DNA of 64,000 nt from Qipengyuania nanhaisediminis. GTDB lineage: Bacteria; Pseudomonadota; Alphaproteobacteria; Sphingomonadales; Sphingomonadaceae. This document shows, one piece after another, positions 16,930-25,354 of this stretch; within the stretch, counting starts at the first letter, position 1; each line of letters begins with the position of its first letter. Below the pieces are notes generated by a model, which made no database searches, had not been told where the DNA came from, and was given only the letters and a program-made list of their open reading frames with translations. The position numbers were made by a program, and so were the translations under genes. The DNA lies in assembly GCF_900115585.1 (NCBI RefSeq), contig NZ_FOWZ01000001.1:1-64000 (forward strand), in the 5' to 3' direction.

Positions 16930-17139
16930 GGTTCTTCCTTTCAATTTTGGTTGCGAAAAACGCAGCAGGGGCCCTTCGGCGGCCTCGCTATGGCCCGGGC
17001 CACCCGCCGCGCCGAGTTTTGCTTCCTGGCCTGCAGAGGAGCCCCGCTAGGGACCGCTCACCGCTGGGATGCGAACCGCGCGCTGGCCATGGGGCTTGCG
17101 CGGCACTTCACCAGCATTGCCTCGGCGGGCCGTTGGATT

Positions 17140-17195
17140 TGCCACCCCCTCCCCACCCCCTGGCTCGGCGTTTCTGGGGGGGTAGGGACGGGGCA
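17140..17195. terminator. Long C-run/G-run imperfect hairpin
   Basis: A C-rich arm (17140-17160) and a G-rich arm (17176-17195) can pair imperfectly just beyond the vapE stop. It could stop the vapE transcript, though no T-run follows. Confidence 0.35.
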
Positions 17196-17209
17196 GCGGT
17201 TTTTGTTGC

Positions 17210-18535
17210 TTAGTAGAGGTCGTCGTCGTCGACGGTTGCGTAGGTTTCGCCCCCTTCCCTTATTGTGGTCGCGAACTCATCTCGCCAAGGGATCGGCCAC
17301 CGGTTGTATCCGCCGGACCGCTTTGACTTACCGAGAAGCCCTCGCAGGGCCACGTTGGCCTCCTTGCACTGCGGATTAGTTGGTCGTGAGAAACCTAGTG
17401 CTTTCAGCACCTCGGTTGCGGTCATGCGCGGCAGATTAGGCTTGTCCTTCCGATCTAAATCGAGTGCCTCTTCAATTTTCGCTTCGATCGCAGAAATGAC
17501 CCGATGCTTTCGGTTCACTTCTTCTAGCTGCCGCTCTTCGTTGGAGGTGAGCCACCACTGTGCGCCGCTATCAAGTTTGACCTTCAGCTCTGCGAACACC
17601 TGCTGCATGTCGATGTTGTGCTGATAGTCGATGCCAGCGGCTGGGATCGTCCAGAACCGGCTGTTCCCCGTGCTATCGAGCAAGAACTGCTCATCGTTCA
17701 CAGACGCAGCGAAGATCGTTGTCCTTGGATACTCGGCTTCGACCCTACCGTAGGGCGGCCTGATCTTGTCGGTGGTTTCCGTGATAAAGGCCTTCAAGCT
17801 CGCAATGTCTTTCCGGAATGAACCTTCGAGCTCGCCAAGCTCGACAATCCGGTGCCGGAGAGCTGTGAGCCGGGCGTCTTTTCGGCCGCCATCCCAGCTA
17901 TGCCCGAGCTTCACTATGTCATCTCGAAGCTTCGGCGGAGAGATCAGGCTGGCGATCCAGCTTGTTTTTCCCAGCCCCTGTGCGCCCTGCAGCGTGAGCA
18001 CCCCGCGAGCCCGGAAACCATTGCCAGCAAACGTGGCCGCGACAATACTGAGCAGCCACTTCGTCACGAGCACTTGCTGAAACGCCAGGTCATAGTGGTC
18101 TACCGGAACGATCGTGCCGGCTATCGCTGCGAGCCTAGATGTCCCATCCCACGGCTTACTGAGCACCCAGTCTGCAAACGGGTCGAACGGCTGGCTGTCG
18201 GCCACGGCTAGAAGGTAAGCACTTGTTTGACCGGTTGAGAGACCATTTTTGATCAGCAAGCTCTGTAAGTAAGTGAGCACCACCTCGTCCCGGTTTTGCT
18301 TCTTTGTCACGAGGCCGGGATACTCAACCTCGGCGCGCTTCTTGATGAGGTTAAACCGAACCGAAATGTCAGCTTCGGTCAGCAGGTGGCGGAAGTTCGC
18401 CAAGGTGGTGGGCACGTGTCCGTTTGGATGCAGCGGTTGATCCGGAAAACTCTGGCGTTTGGCGGCCGCTGTGGCTTTAGGCTTCAGCTCCGCAAGTTCA
18501 CCTGCGCGCTCGGCGTGCTTATTCTGCGATGACAT
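17210..18535 (-). CDS. VapE-family primase/helicase-like ATPase
   Basis: The 441-residue protein contains a virulence-associated-E domain (residues about 130-380). It has a P-loop G-A-Q-G-L-G-K-T-S-W, H-R-I-V-E-L-G-E-L-E as Walker B, the T-I-F-A-A-S-V-N sensor region and the arginine-bearing N-S-R-F-W-T-I-P. VapE proteins are helicases of phage satellites and integrative elements. No primase domain is fused to it. The ATG at 18535 overlaps the upstream gene's stop by 17 bases. Together with the integrase it marks a P4-like or satellite-like element. Confidence 0.88.
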   Translation of the reverse strand: MSSQNKHAERAGELAELKPKATAAAKRQSFPDQPLHPNGHVPTTLANFRHLLTEADISVRFNLIKKRAEVEYPGLVTKKQNRDEVVLTYLQSLLIKNGLSTGQTSAYLLAVADSQPFDPFADWVLSKPWDGTSRLAAIAGTIVPVDHYDLAFQQVLVTKWLLSIVAATFAGNGFRARGVLTLQGAQGLGKTSWIASLISPPKLRDDIVKLGHSWDGGRKDARLTALRHRIVELGELEGSFRKDIASLKAFITETTDKIRPPYGRVEAEYPRTTIFAASVNDEQFLLDSTGNSRFWTIPAAGIDYQHNIDMQQVFAELKVKLDSGAQWWLTSNEERQLEEVNRKHRVISAIEAKIEEALDLDRKDKPNLPRMTATEVLKALGFSRPTNPQCKEANVALRGLLGKSKRSGGYNRWPIPWRDEFATTIREGGETYATVDDDDLY

Positions 18536-18794
18536 GCAAACCTCCGTTGACTGTCTGCGTCCAATGCACACCCATCTGCGCGTAGATCAGATCTTCGATC
18601 TCGCTGTAGATGTGGCCGCCGGTAAGCCTTGTGACTTCCTCGATGACCTTTTCGATCTTCGTGGTGCCGGAGCGGACCGTGGCCTTGACGAAGCTGATTT
18701 GGCCCTGGGCGCCGGCCGCATCGAACTCTAGCTTTAGCGCTTGCATTCGAGTGCGAAGGCCGAAGCCGAACTTCGCTGAAATATCTGTTTTCAT
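18519..18794 (-). CDS. Hypothetical protein upstream of vapE
   Basis: This 91-residue, mixed alpha/beta protein has the central region K-A-T-V-R-S-G-T-T-K-I-E-K-V-I-E-E-V. No family is recognised. It overlaps vapE by 17 bases, so the two are translated from one message and probably act in the same replication module. Confidence 0.6.
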   Translation of the reverse strand: MKTDISAKFGFGLRTRMQALKLEFDAAGAQGQISFVKATVRSGTTKIEKVIEEVTRLTGGHIYSEIEDLIYAQMGVHWTQTVNGGLHVIAE

Positions 18795-19147
18795 GTAATT
18801 TTCCTTATTTTTTGTTTTATGGATTGCGGATATATTTCGGGTGTCCGCTCACCCGTCAGTCGATTTCCTGGTCAGGGAATTGTCAAAGAACCAAGCGCGT
18901 TGACCGTCGCACCTGCTCGCATTTCCGGTAGGGAGCACCGCCATCCACTTACTGCGCCAATTCTGTCGTTCGGCTCCTCAGGATGTGGCTCCAGAATATC
19001 GAATTTTGCGCCCAAATGTGGCTAGGTTCGTCTGTCGCATCATCCTGAGCTATGGGGATTAATGCCGTTTGTTGCGGTAGCTGCACGGGTGCTCTACTCA
19101 CCTGTACAGCGAATCAGGCCAACCATTTGGAGGCAGCAAAAGCCGCG
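18795..19147. other. Divergent control region of the VapE element
   Basis: These 353 bases separate the leftward replication genes from the rightward HTH gene. The left end is AT-rich (ttttccttattttttgttttatgg), as expected for promoters. No gene, repeat copy or clear palindrome is recognised. Confidence 0.5.
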
Positions 19148-19432
19148 ATGTCGAAGAAACGGATGGAGACACTGCGACTGATCCAGCTCTCTGCCTTCGT
19201 TGCTGCTGCGGAAAAGGGCAGCGTGACTGAAGCTGCTCGGGAGCTAGGCGTGCACCGATCAAATGTGAGCCGGTACATCATGGACCTAGAAGATTGGCTT
19301 TCCAGGCCGCTTACCACCGACGACGTCCCTCTTGAGCTGACAGTTTACGGTAGGCAGTTCCTTCCAATCGCCCAGCAGGTCATCGAACTTCTCAACGATG
19401 CCAGGGCGTCGCTGCCCGCCGCAGGGCAGTGA
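19148..19432 (+). CDS. LysR-type helix-turn-helix protein lacking a sensor domain
   Basis: This 94-residue protein is essentially only a LysR-family DNA-binding domain: R-L-I-Q-L-S-A-F-V-A-A-A-E-K-G-S-V-T-E-A-A-R... (helix-turn-helix) followed by R-S-N-V-S-R-Y-I-M-D-L-E. The effector-binding half normally found in LysR proteins is absent, and the gene ends cleanly after a short helix. It is the only rightward gene in the element and faces the vapE operon across the control region. It is therefore a candidate element repressor or switch. Confidence 0.75.
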   Translation: MSKKRMETLRLIQLSAFVAAAEKGSVTEAARELGVHRSNVSRYIMDLEDWLSRPLTTDDVPLELTVYGRQFLPIAQQVIELLNDARASLPAAGQ

Positions 19433-19469
19433 AGTGAGACGAAGCTCCTGCCTTCGCCCCACCCCTCAT

Positions 19470-19709
19470 TCACTTTGCTGCAAGCGCAGATAAAATTGCC
19501 ACTACGGTAAGAAACGTGAAGCCGGCCACGGGATGCGCCGCAAATGCGCCGATTGCTATTAAGCCGGCAAGCACGCTCAAAGTCTCGCCCGGGGCCCTGA
19601 CAAGGCTTAACCCAAACGCCAGCAAGCCGACGGCTAGCAGCGCGGCTAGCGCAGTCCGAAGAGCCGCTAGTAGAAATGCTAAAGCCAAGAGGGCGCCCAG
19701 AAGCTTCAC
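19470..19709 (-). CDS. Small hydrophobic membrane protein
   Basis: The 79-residue protein is almost entirely hydrophobic, with two to three predicted helices separated by V-R-A-P-G-E-T. It overlaps the preceding gene by 4 bases (ATGA), so the two are co-translated. The function is unknown; small membrane cargo proteins are common in integrative elements. Confidence 0.55.
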   Translation of the reverse strand: MKLLGALLALAFLLAALRTALAALLAVGLLAFGLSLVRAPGETLSVLAGLIAIGAFAAHPVAGFTFLTVVAILSALAAK

Positions 19710-20080
19710 AGCTGCACCTCAGCGCGGCGGCAAAGGCGTGCCAGTTCACTTCCCTCTCTGTCTTCTGCCAGCACGATGTAGGCGAACCCGTCGTCGCCCA
19801 CCGTGTAGAGCATCTCCCACCAACCGTCGTGGTGCTCAAGCCAGTCGCAATCGAGGCAGTTCCTGACCTTTTCAGTTCGAGTTTGCAGCGGAGAGAAGCC
19901 AATCGCTTGGACAATCTCCGCTTCTGTATCGTCCGCCTCGACGACAAGGATGTGCGTATAGTTCTGCAAGCCGCAGTGAATGGTATCTGCCAAGCGGTCG
20001 GCAAGAAGTGTTTTCAGCTCCGGATCGAGCGGCCGGGCGAGCAGCGCTTTCACTGCCGTCATGTTAGGTAGGTCATGCAC
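19706..20080 (-). CDS. Hypothetical protein, paralogue of the 20,156-20,488 product
   Basis: The 124-residue soluble protein has an N-terminal helical part and a C-terminal beta-rich part with D-G-W-W-E-M-L-Y, then D-D-G-F-A-Y-I-V-L-A-E-D. The same spacing and residues (D-G-W-Y-E-A-V-F, then D-D-G-F-G-H-V-V-L-I) occur in the neighbouring gene, so the two are diverged duplicates of a family I cannot name. Two cysteines sit in N-C-L-D-C-D-W. It is followed by a small membrane protein gene with an ATGA overlap. Confidence 0.6.
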   Translation of the reverse strand: MHDLPNMTAVKALLARPLDPELKTLLADRLADTIHCGLQNYTHILVVEADDTEAEIVQAIGFSPLQTRTEKVRNCLDCDWLEHHDGWWEMLYTVGDDGFAYIVLAEDREGSELARLCRRAEVQL

Positions 20081-20099
20081 GTGAATTTCCTTTCGGGCA

Positions 20100-20130
20100 C
20101 AAAAAAAGCGCCCTCGGAGTGAGGACGCTG
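20100..20130 (-). terminator. Rho-independent terminator
   Basis: On the minus strand the stem agcg-cctc/gagg-cgct is followed by seven T residues. It lies 26 bases beyond the 20,156-20,488 gene and separates it from its paralogue. Confidence 0.8.
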
Positions 20131-20155
20131 CGAGCGTGTTTGGCTGAATGATCGG

Positions 20156-20488
20156 CTAGTCAGCGTTGGCCTTGCAGATCGTTAAAAGGTCTGGCGCAGT
20201 GTCCCGCTGGTCGGGAATAAGCACCACGTGACCGAAGCCATCATCGCAAATGATGAACACAGCTTCGTACCAGCCGTCCTGCCGTGCGATAAATTCCCAA
20301 ACCTCGAAGGGTCGCCGACGGAAGGTCTCCAGGCATCCAGAAGAGTCGCCCGGTTGCAGGACGAAGATCCAAGCGGTTGCTTCCGTCTCTAGTAGCTCCG
20401 CATAGCGCTGAAGGATGGCCTCCGGCACAAGTTCGGCGCAGTAAGCTACGGCGTGCGTAATCGCCGCCGCCGATGTGAGAATGAGCAT
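20156..20488 (-). CDS. Hypothetical protein, paralogue of the 19,706-20,080 product
   Basis: The 110-residue protein has an Ala-rich N-terminal helix and the conserved C-terminal block D-G-W-Y-E-A-V-F-I-I-C-D-D-G-F-G-H-V-V. It shares the order and spacing of that block with its downstream neighbour. It is transcribed separately, since a terminator follows it. The function is unknown. Both genes lie at the right end of the VapE element, away from the integrase, where cargo genes are often found. Confidence 0.6.
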   Translation of the reverse strand: MLILTSAAAITHAVAYCAELVPEAILQRYAELLETEATAWIFVLQPGDSSGCLETFRRRPFEVWEFIARQDGWYEAVFIICDDGFGHVVLIPDQRDTAPDLLTICKANAD

Positions 20489-20504
20489 CTCTTGTCTCCA
20501 ATAG

Positions 20505-20537
20505 AAAAGGCCCCCGGGATTTCTTCTGAGGGCCCTT
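20505..20537 (-). terminator. Rho-independent terminator and right flank of the VapE element
   Basis: The minus-strand hairpin aagggccctc/gggggcctttt would end the lipoprotein operon transcript that enters from the right. The remaining 20,538-20,790 has no gene, tRNA or recognisable att repeat; the element's right end is not resolved. Confidence 0.65.
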
Positions 20538-20790
20538 GGTTAGGGGGAGGGAGGGGGCGGCAGATTTGCTCGCTTCTCCATATAAGATACTCGTTTTTGC
20601 GCGCCATCTCGGCCGTTTGAGGCGTGCGTGCTGCGACGCAAAAGCTGTCGTTCGTTCAGGATGATCGAGATGGCAGCTTAGCTGCCTAGACGCTGTCGTT
20701 CGACGAGCGAATCGAACTCCCTCAGAACTTCCGCGCGTTCGCAGGACATCCAGAAAATGTGGCTCGAATTCCGGACGGATGCCGGCAAGA

Positions 20791-21402
20791 TCAAGCGATT
20801 GGAATCACCACTTCAACACGGCGGTTGCGCGCACGCCCATGTTCCGAATCCGTACCGTCCGAATTAGCGTTCGGCGCAAGAGGCTCGCTTTCGCCTGCGC
20901 CTTCCAAGGTAAATTCGCGTTGGCGAACGCCGACCTGACTGGCCATCCAGTCGCGAACGGCCTGTGCCCGCCGCTGCGAAAGGTCGTCGTTATAGCTATC
21001 ACTTCCCTTGCTGTCCGTGTGGCCAACAATTGCGATACCGCCTTGAGGCGCAGCGCGAATGGCTTCTGCCACCTGCCGCAGCGCGGTTTCCGCTTCGGGT
21101 TTCAATTCCGCACTGTCGAAATCGAACAGCACATCGGCCGGCAACTCGACAATCCGGTTCGTTCCGACAATGCGCGAGTTGAGATCACTGGCGATCGCCG
21201 TAAGGCTGGACGTTCGAGCAGACAGGTTGCTTAGCGGACCCTGGCCCTGGTCGACCGCCGTCGCCGGAGACGATCGCTCGTCCTCCGGCGCCTCTGGCGA
21301 AGCGGCGGTCTCGTTGCGATCGTCCGGCGTTTCGGATGTGGCACCGCAACCTGCGAGTGCGACAAATGACGCAGTCAACGGAACGAGGAAAGCTGTCCGC
21401 AT
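20791..21402 (-). CDS. OmpA-family peptidoglycan-associated lipoprotein
   Basis: The 203-residue lipoprotein has a signal peptide ending in the lipobox A-L-A-G-C. An acidic linker leads to a C-terminal OmpA domain (about residues 95-200). The peptidoglycan-binding motif is seen as I-V-G-H-T-D-S-K-G-S-D-S-Y-N-D-D-L-S-Q-R-R-A and N-R-R-V-E-V. It anchors the envelope to the cell wall. Its ATG shares one base with the stop of the preceding gene (TGATG), so it is the third gene of a coupled lipoprotein operon. The upstream frame extension to 21657 is not coding. Confidence 0.9.
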   Translation of the reverse strand: MRTAFLVPLTASFVALAGCGATSETPDDRNETAASPEAPEDERSSPATAVDQGQGPLSNLSARTSSLTAIASDLNSRIVGTNRIVELPADVLFDFDSAELKPEAETALRQVAEAIRAAPQGGIAIVGHTDSKGSDSYNDDLSQRRAQAVRDWMASQVGVRQREFTLEGAGESEPLAPNANSDGTDSEHGRARNRRVEVVIPIA

Positions 21403-21959
21403 CAGGTGCTCGGAACCGGCAAGCCGTTGAGCGATCCGGCTTCCGGAATGCTCAGGGAGATCGTGGTCACGCCTTCGGCAGGCCTGGGAAACTTGAACCA
21501 GCCGATGCCGTCTCTGGTCTGAACCCGCACACTGGATCCGTTGGCGGTGAGAGGGCTCGCCACATATTGGCCATCGTTGTTTTGCAGCACGCTGACCATC
21601 CGGGATGTCTGGTCCTCGATATAGTTCACCTGGTCGAGGTCGATGTTTTGGGTCCAATTCCCCTCGCGATCGGTGAGACGAAATTCGACGGTCATGATGT
21701 CGCCGACGATCTCGATATTGGTGATGTCCATTGTCGAGCCACGGGCGAAAGGCACGGTCTTGATTGCTTGCGGTGCCGGAGCCGGCGCAGGGTCCGTGTC
21801 GATCCGAGTGACCTGCGAAGTCTGCGCCGCCTCCGGCATTTCGTTATCGGCCGCCGGCGCCGCATTCTCGTCCCGAGCTTCGCAAGCCGTCAGTGCAACC
21901 CCTGCGACGATTGCGATCCCGGCGAACCGCGCCTTTTTCATGATCCATTCCGTCAACAT
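21402..21959 (-). CDS. Lipoprotein with beta-rich domain, function unknown
   Basis: This protein of about 185 residues has a signal peptide with lipobox A-L-T-A-C. A Pro/Ala-rich linker (P-A-P-A-P-A-P) is followed by a beta-rich domain with M-T-V-E-F-R-L-T-D and W-F-K-F-P-R-P. An ATG at 21959 is preceded by AAAGGGAAG. The ATG at 21941 (M-K-K-A-R-F-A-G) is an alternative that gives a more classic signal peptide. It sits between two other lipoprotein genes in the same orientation. Confidence 0.75.
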   Translation of the reverse strand: MLTEWIMKKARFAGIAIVAGVALTACEARDENAAPAADNEMPEAAQTSQVTRIDTDPAPAPAPQAIKTVPFARGSTMDITNIEIVGDIMTVEFRLTDREGNWTQNIDLDQVNYIEDQTSRMVSVLQNNDGQYVASPLTANGSSVRVQTRDGIGWFKFPRPAEGVTTISLSIPEAGSLNGLPVPST

Positions 21960-22017
21960 CGCTTCCCTTTCGACTGACTTGCTTTGATTTGTATTTCGAG
22001 ACTGCCCGTGGCTGATA

Positions 22018-22629
22018 TCACTCTCGAGGATGCATGACGAGGCTCGCCTGAATGCGATCCGCCAGTGCCCGGTCGAGCGGGGCGGGGGCTGACAATGCCA
22101 CGGCGACGGCGTCGTTCGTTCGCTCGTCTGCAGCCACGATCCACGTGCCACCGAAAACGCCGCGGGTCTCTTCGGTGCCGTAGTTGAAATCGAGCCGCAC
22201 GGCCGATGTTGCGCCCGGCACGTCGATGTCGGTCGTGCGCAGCACGCGGAAGCCGGGGGTCCCGATTTGGATGTCGCCTATCAGCGCCGTCATTCCTATA
22301 CGGGCCGTGCTGAAATTGCCGAATTCGGGGCTTAGTGCCAGCGTTGGCTGCCCTTCACCTGGACCAGCAACAAAACGGTGGGTGAACTGGCCATCGGTAT
22401 CGCTTGTCTGGGTCCAGCCATCCGGCACGCCCGTCTCAAGACGGCCCGACCTGACCGCATTCGCAAAACTCTCATTCGTGATCGGACGCTGCCCTGCGCG
22501 GTAATCGCCCGATGCCTCTTCTGCGGCGACAGCATTGCCCGAGCGATCGTTCTCGCTCTCTTCTCTCACGTTACAAGCCACAAGGCCCGTCGCGACGATG
22601 GACAAGACCAAGAGCCTGTGCCGTATCAT
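22018..22629 (-). CDS. Lipoprotein, function unknown
   Basis: This 203-residue protein has a signal peptide M-I-R-H-R-L-L-V-L and lipobox G-L-V-A-C. The mature domain contains G-W-T-Q-T-S-D-T-D-G-Q-F-T-H-R-F and a W-I-V-A-A-D-E-R segment, suggesting a compact beta-rich fold. No family is recognised. It is the first gene of a three-gene lipoprotein operon ending with an OmpA-domain protein, so an envelope role is likely. Confidence 0.75.
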   Translation of the reverse strand: MIRHRLLVLSIVATGLVACNVREESENDRSGNAVAAEEASGDYRAGQRPITNESFANAVRSGRLETGVPDGWTQTSDTDGQFTHRFVAGPGEGQPTLALSPEFGNFSTARIGMTALIGDIQIGTPGFRVLRTTDIDVPGATSAVRLDFNYGTEETRGVFGGTWIVAADERTNDAVAVALSAPAPLDRALADRIQASLVMHPRE

Positions 22630-23119
22630 TCAGAAGCCTCCTTCCTCGAAAAGCCTGTCTAGTCGAACATTTATTCCTCATAGATGCGTTTCGACGGACA
22701 GCACCGTGTGCGCGACGGAGTGCTTCGCGCGGTCGGCTACGTCGTGGCAGCGGAGCAATCTTGGCAAAATGTCTGGATCGATGGTCTGGCATCCGGAAAG
22801 CTGCCTGTCCGCAATCGGCCCAATAGCCGATAGGCTGCTCTTGGCGAAAGCTGCCGGACGGCAATGCGCCCCAAACGAGACCTTAGAAGCCACCTTGAGC
22901 AATCACGAGAGCGGTCATTCTCCCAGCCAAGCCAAAGCGTAAAGGAAGCATGCTGCAGGATAAGCGATAGTCGATGTTTGTGCGACCTCGTTCAGAGAAT
23001 ATGAGACGACGCTCTTGCTTGCCGCAGCAAAGCGGCGATTTGATTGTCGATAAGATTCTTGCAAACGAAGGGCTATAATGTGAGTTTGCCGTGCGAAAGT
23101 CTTCTTGGGGGGTCTTACA
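22630..23119. other. 490-bp stretch between the lipoprotein operon and the ATPase/NYN/NTPase cluster
   Basis: It contains the leftward lipoprotein promoter region and the rightward promoter region of the cluster. An open frame of 49 codons at 22,684-22,833 (M-R-F-D-G-Q-H-R-V-R-D-G-V-L) reads plausibly but matches no family. Short pieces near 22,800 (gcctgtccgcaatcgg) resemble one end of the interspersed repeat. No tRNA or att site is recognised. Confidence 0.4.
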
Positions 23120-24709
23120 TTGAGGAAGAAGGATCAGGTGTCTGCAAAGAAAGAAGGCGCGGGCAAAAGTGAACCTACTCTTCCATCCAAGCTTTCTCCC
23201 GATGGTCTCCTGATCGGCTATTCGCTGGACGAGGCAGCCCACCGTCCCGTCATGGGCTTCCAATTCGGCGAAGCTGTTGAGGATGAAGATGCCGACGGCG
23301 GCATGCTGGAGCCGATACTTCACACCAGTGATGGCCACCTGATTACCCTTGCGCGCACAGGTGCGGGTAAGGGCGTCGGTTGCATCATCCCGGCCCTGCT
23401 GCGCTACCGTGGTCCGGCGATCATTATCGATCCCAAGGGTGAAAACTACCAGGTGACAGCGCGCAGGCGGCGTGAGCTTGGCCAGGAAGTGCGACTGCTG
23501 GATCCATTCGGTGTCACCGGACAGCAAACCGATGCGCTCAACCCGCTCGACCTGATCGATCCGCACGCGCACGACGCGGTGGACGATGCGGCGCAACTGG
23601 CAGAACTGCTTGTGGCAGAGACCAGCAATCGCGACCCGTTCTGGGATAGCCGGGCCTATTCGCTTGTCACCACAATGCTGTTGTTTGTCGCTTACGGCAG
23701 GCCGCCGGTGCTGCGCAACCTTGAGGAAATGCACTACCTGCTGAACCAGTCGGCGACTGACATGGATTTCACCTTCAAGGAAATGGCCAAGAATCCGCTG
23801 CCTGCCGTTCGTCAGGGTTGTGCCGTCAAAAGCACGGCCGAGGCGAAGGTGTGGGCATCGATCCTTTCCACTGCCCAATCACATACGGATTTTCTTCGCA
23901 GTGCAGGGGCACGTGCGGCCCTTGGGCAATCCACCATCGATCTCAACGCGATTACCCGCGGAGATCCGCTAACCCTGTATATCGTGGTGCCGCCGGAAAA
24001 GCTCGAAAGCCACGGAAAACTGCTGCGTCTGTGGATCGGTATGCTGATGAGCGCGATCACCCGCCGCAGCCGTCGTCCGGAGTTGCCCACCCTGTTTGTG
24101 CTTGATGAAGCAGCACAACTGGGCGAACTGAAGCAACTGCGGCAGGCCATCACCTTGTTGCGCGGCTACGGCCTCAGGACATGGAGTTTCTGGCAGGACC
24201 TGAGCCAGTTGAAGATGCTCTATCCGCGCGACTGGCAGACGATGGTGAACAATTGTGAAGTCTTGCAAAGCTTCGGTTTCGCAAACGCCAGCGTGGCGCG
24301 TTCGGGAGCGGAATTGACCGGTTTCTCTAACTGGCGGGCCTTGCAGGACCTTGAGTACGACGAGATGGTGCTGGCCTTGGCGGGCGATCGTCCGGTAATT
24401 GCGCGCAAACCCAACTACCTGAAGGATCCAGCTTTCGCCGGGCAGTTCGACGAGAATGCCTTTTACAGCGATGCTGCTGCCAAGGAAGCTGACCACTACA
24501 GTTTCGACCCGCCGCGCAAGCGAAGGAGCCTTGCCGAACTCAAGCGCATCAGGGCGAAGGAAAAACGCCGGTCGGAAGTGCCTCTTCCGCCAGACCATGA
24601 TGGTCGTTCGGCCAGCGATGTTCTTCGCGAGGAATTCGACCTTTCTGGAGACGAGTTTTCGCCGCCTGACGATATCGAAGAACCTGACTGGGAAGACGAC
24701 AAGAAGTGA
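23120..24709 (+). CDS. Soluble VirD4/TraG-like ATPase
   Basis: This protein of about 529 residues has the type IV coupling ATPase core. It shows a Walker A A-R-T-G-A-G-K-G-V-G at about residues 78-88, D-P-K-G-E-N after the next strand, and a Walker B T-L-F-V-L-D-E-A-A-Q-L-G at about 324-335, followed by the W-Q-D-L-S-Q-L motif. VirD4/TraG proteins normally have two N-terminal membrane helices; none is visible here. No relaxase or type IV secretion genes are in the window, so a conjugative role is unlikely. The TTG at 23120 follows a GGGGGG stretch; 23105 is another possible TTG start. The stop overlaps the next start (GTGA). The C-terminal 60 residues are highly charged. Confidence 0.85.
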   Translation: MRKKDQVSAKKEGAGKSEPTLPSKLSPDGLLIGYSLDEAAHRPVMGFQFGEAVEDEDADGGMLEPILHTSDGHLITLARTGAGKGVGCIIPALLRYRGPAIIIDPKGENYQVTARRRRELGQEVRLLDPFGVTGQQTDALNPLDLIDPHAHDAVDDAAQLAELLVAETSNRDPFWDSRAYSLVTTMLLFVAYGRPPVLRNLEEMHYLLNQSATDMDFTFKEMAKNPLPAVRQGCAVKSTAEAKVWASILSTAQSHTDFLRSAGARAALGQSTIDLNAITRGDPLTLYIVVPPEKLESHGKLLRLWIGMLMSAITRRSRRPELPTLFVLDEAAQLGELKQLRQAITLLRGYGLRTWSFWQDLSQLKMLYPRDWQTMVNNCEVLQSFGFANASVARSGAELTGFSNWRALQDLEYDEMVLALAGDRPVIARKPNYLKDPAFAGQFDENAFYSDAAAKEADHYSFDPPRKRRSLAELKRIRAKEKRRSEVPLPPDHDGRSASDVLREEFDLSGDEFSPPDDIEEPDWEDDKK

Positions 24710-25323
24710 CGACCAAGGTGGGAAGCCCGGTCGCAACCGGGTTTATCGACGGACAAAACCTGTTCAAGCAGGCGAAGCGGCTGTTCGGCCACAGGGAGCC
24801 GAACTTCGACCCTGTGGCGCTACACCGCGAGGTCTCGCGAATGGCCGGTTTCGCTCCGGGCCCGGTCCGTGTTTACACGGGAATTCCCGCGGCCAACCGT
24901 CAGCCACGCTGGCACCTTTTCTGGAACAACAAGATTCAGGCCATGAAGCGAGCAGGCGTCACCGTGACGACTCGTCCCTTGCGCTATCGCAAGCGTCAGT
25001 TGTTCGACGAAGACGGCGAGGTGGAAACCATCACGCAGGCAGAGGAAAAGGGCATCGATATTCGCATCGCCCTTGATCTGGTGCGCATGGCCCGCCGCGA
25101 AGAGCTGGATGCGGCCATCATCTATTCACAGGACCAGGACCTGAACGAAGTCGTTTTCGAAATCGAAGCGATTTCCCAGCTCCAGGGCCGGGAAATTCCC
25201 TTGGCCAGCGCCTTCCCCTGGTCGTCGCAGACTCATTTTGATCGTGGAATTGCCCGCACGCAGTGGCTCCGGATCGATCAGGAAACCTACGGCTCGTGCG
25301 TGGACCCGGCAGACTATTTCTAA
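24706..25323 (+). CDS. NYN-domain (PIN-like) nuclease
   Basis: The 205-residue protein starts at a GTG overlapping the previous stop. The NYN/LabA-type fold is shown by G-F-I-D-G-Q-N-L-F (Asp about 15), K-G-I-D-I-R-I-A-L-D-L-V (Asp about 118 and 124) and I-I-Y-S-Q-D-Q-D-L-N-E-V (Asp about 143 and 145). These are the acidic residues expected to bind metal for RNA or DNA cleavage. Known NYN proteins act in RNA processing or defence. Here translational coupling to the ATPase strongly suggests a shared complex or pathway. The substrate is unknown. Confidence 0.88.
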   Translation: MTTKVGSPVATGFIDGQNLFKQAKRLFGHREPNFDPVALHREVSRMAGFAPGPVRVYTGIPAANRQPRWHLFWNNKIQAMKRAGVTVTTRPLRYRKRQLFDEDGEVETITQAEEKGIDIRIALDLVRMARREELDAAIIYSQDQDLNEVVFEIEAISQLQGREIPLASAFPWSSQTHFDRGIARTQWLRIDQETYGSCVDPADYF

Positions 25324-25354
25324 CTTGCCAGCACGCGAAGGCGACGGAGAGACG

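Noticed and set aside
22883-23878. Minus-strand 331-codon open frame over the ATPase gene
   Set aside because: It is antisense to the well-supported ATPase gene and lacks any recognisable domain.
23120-24709. The VirD4/TraG-like gene as evidence of a conjugative or type IV secretion island
   Set aside because: No relaxase, mating-pair or VirB genes are nearby and the N-terminal membrane anchor is absent; the gene is coupled to a nuclease instead.
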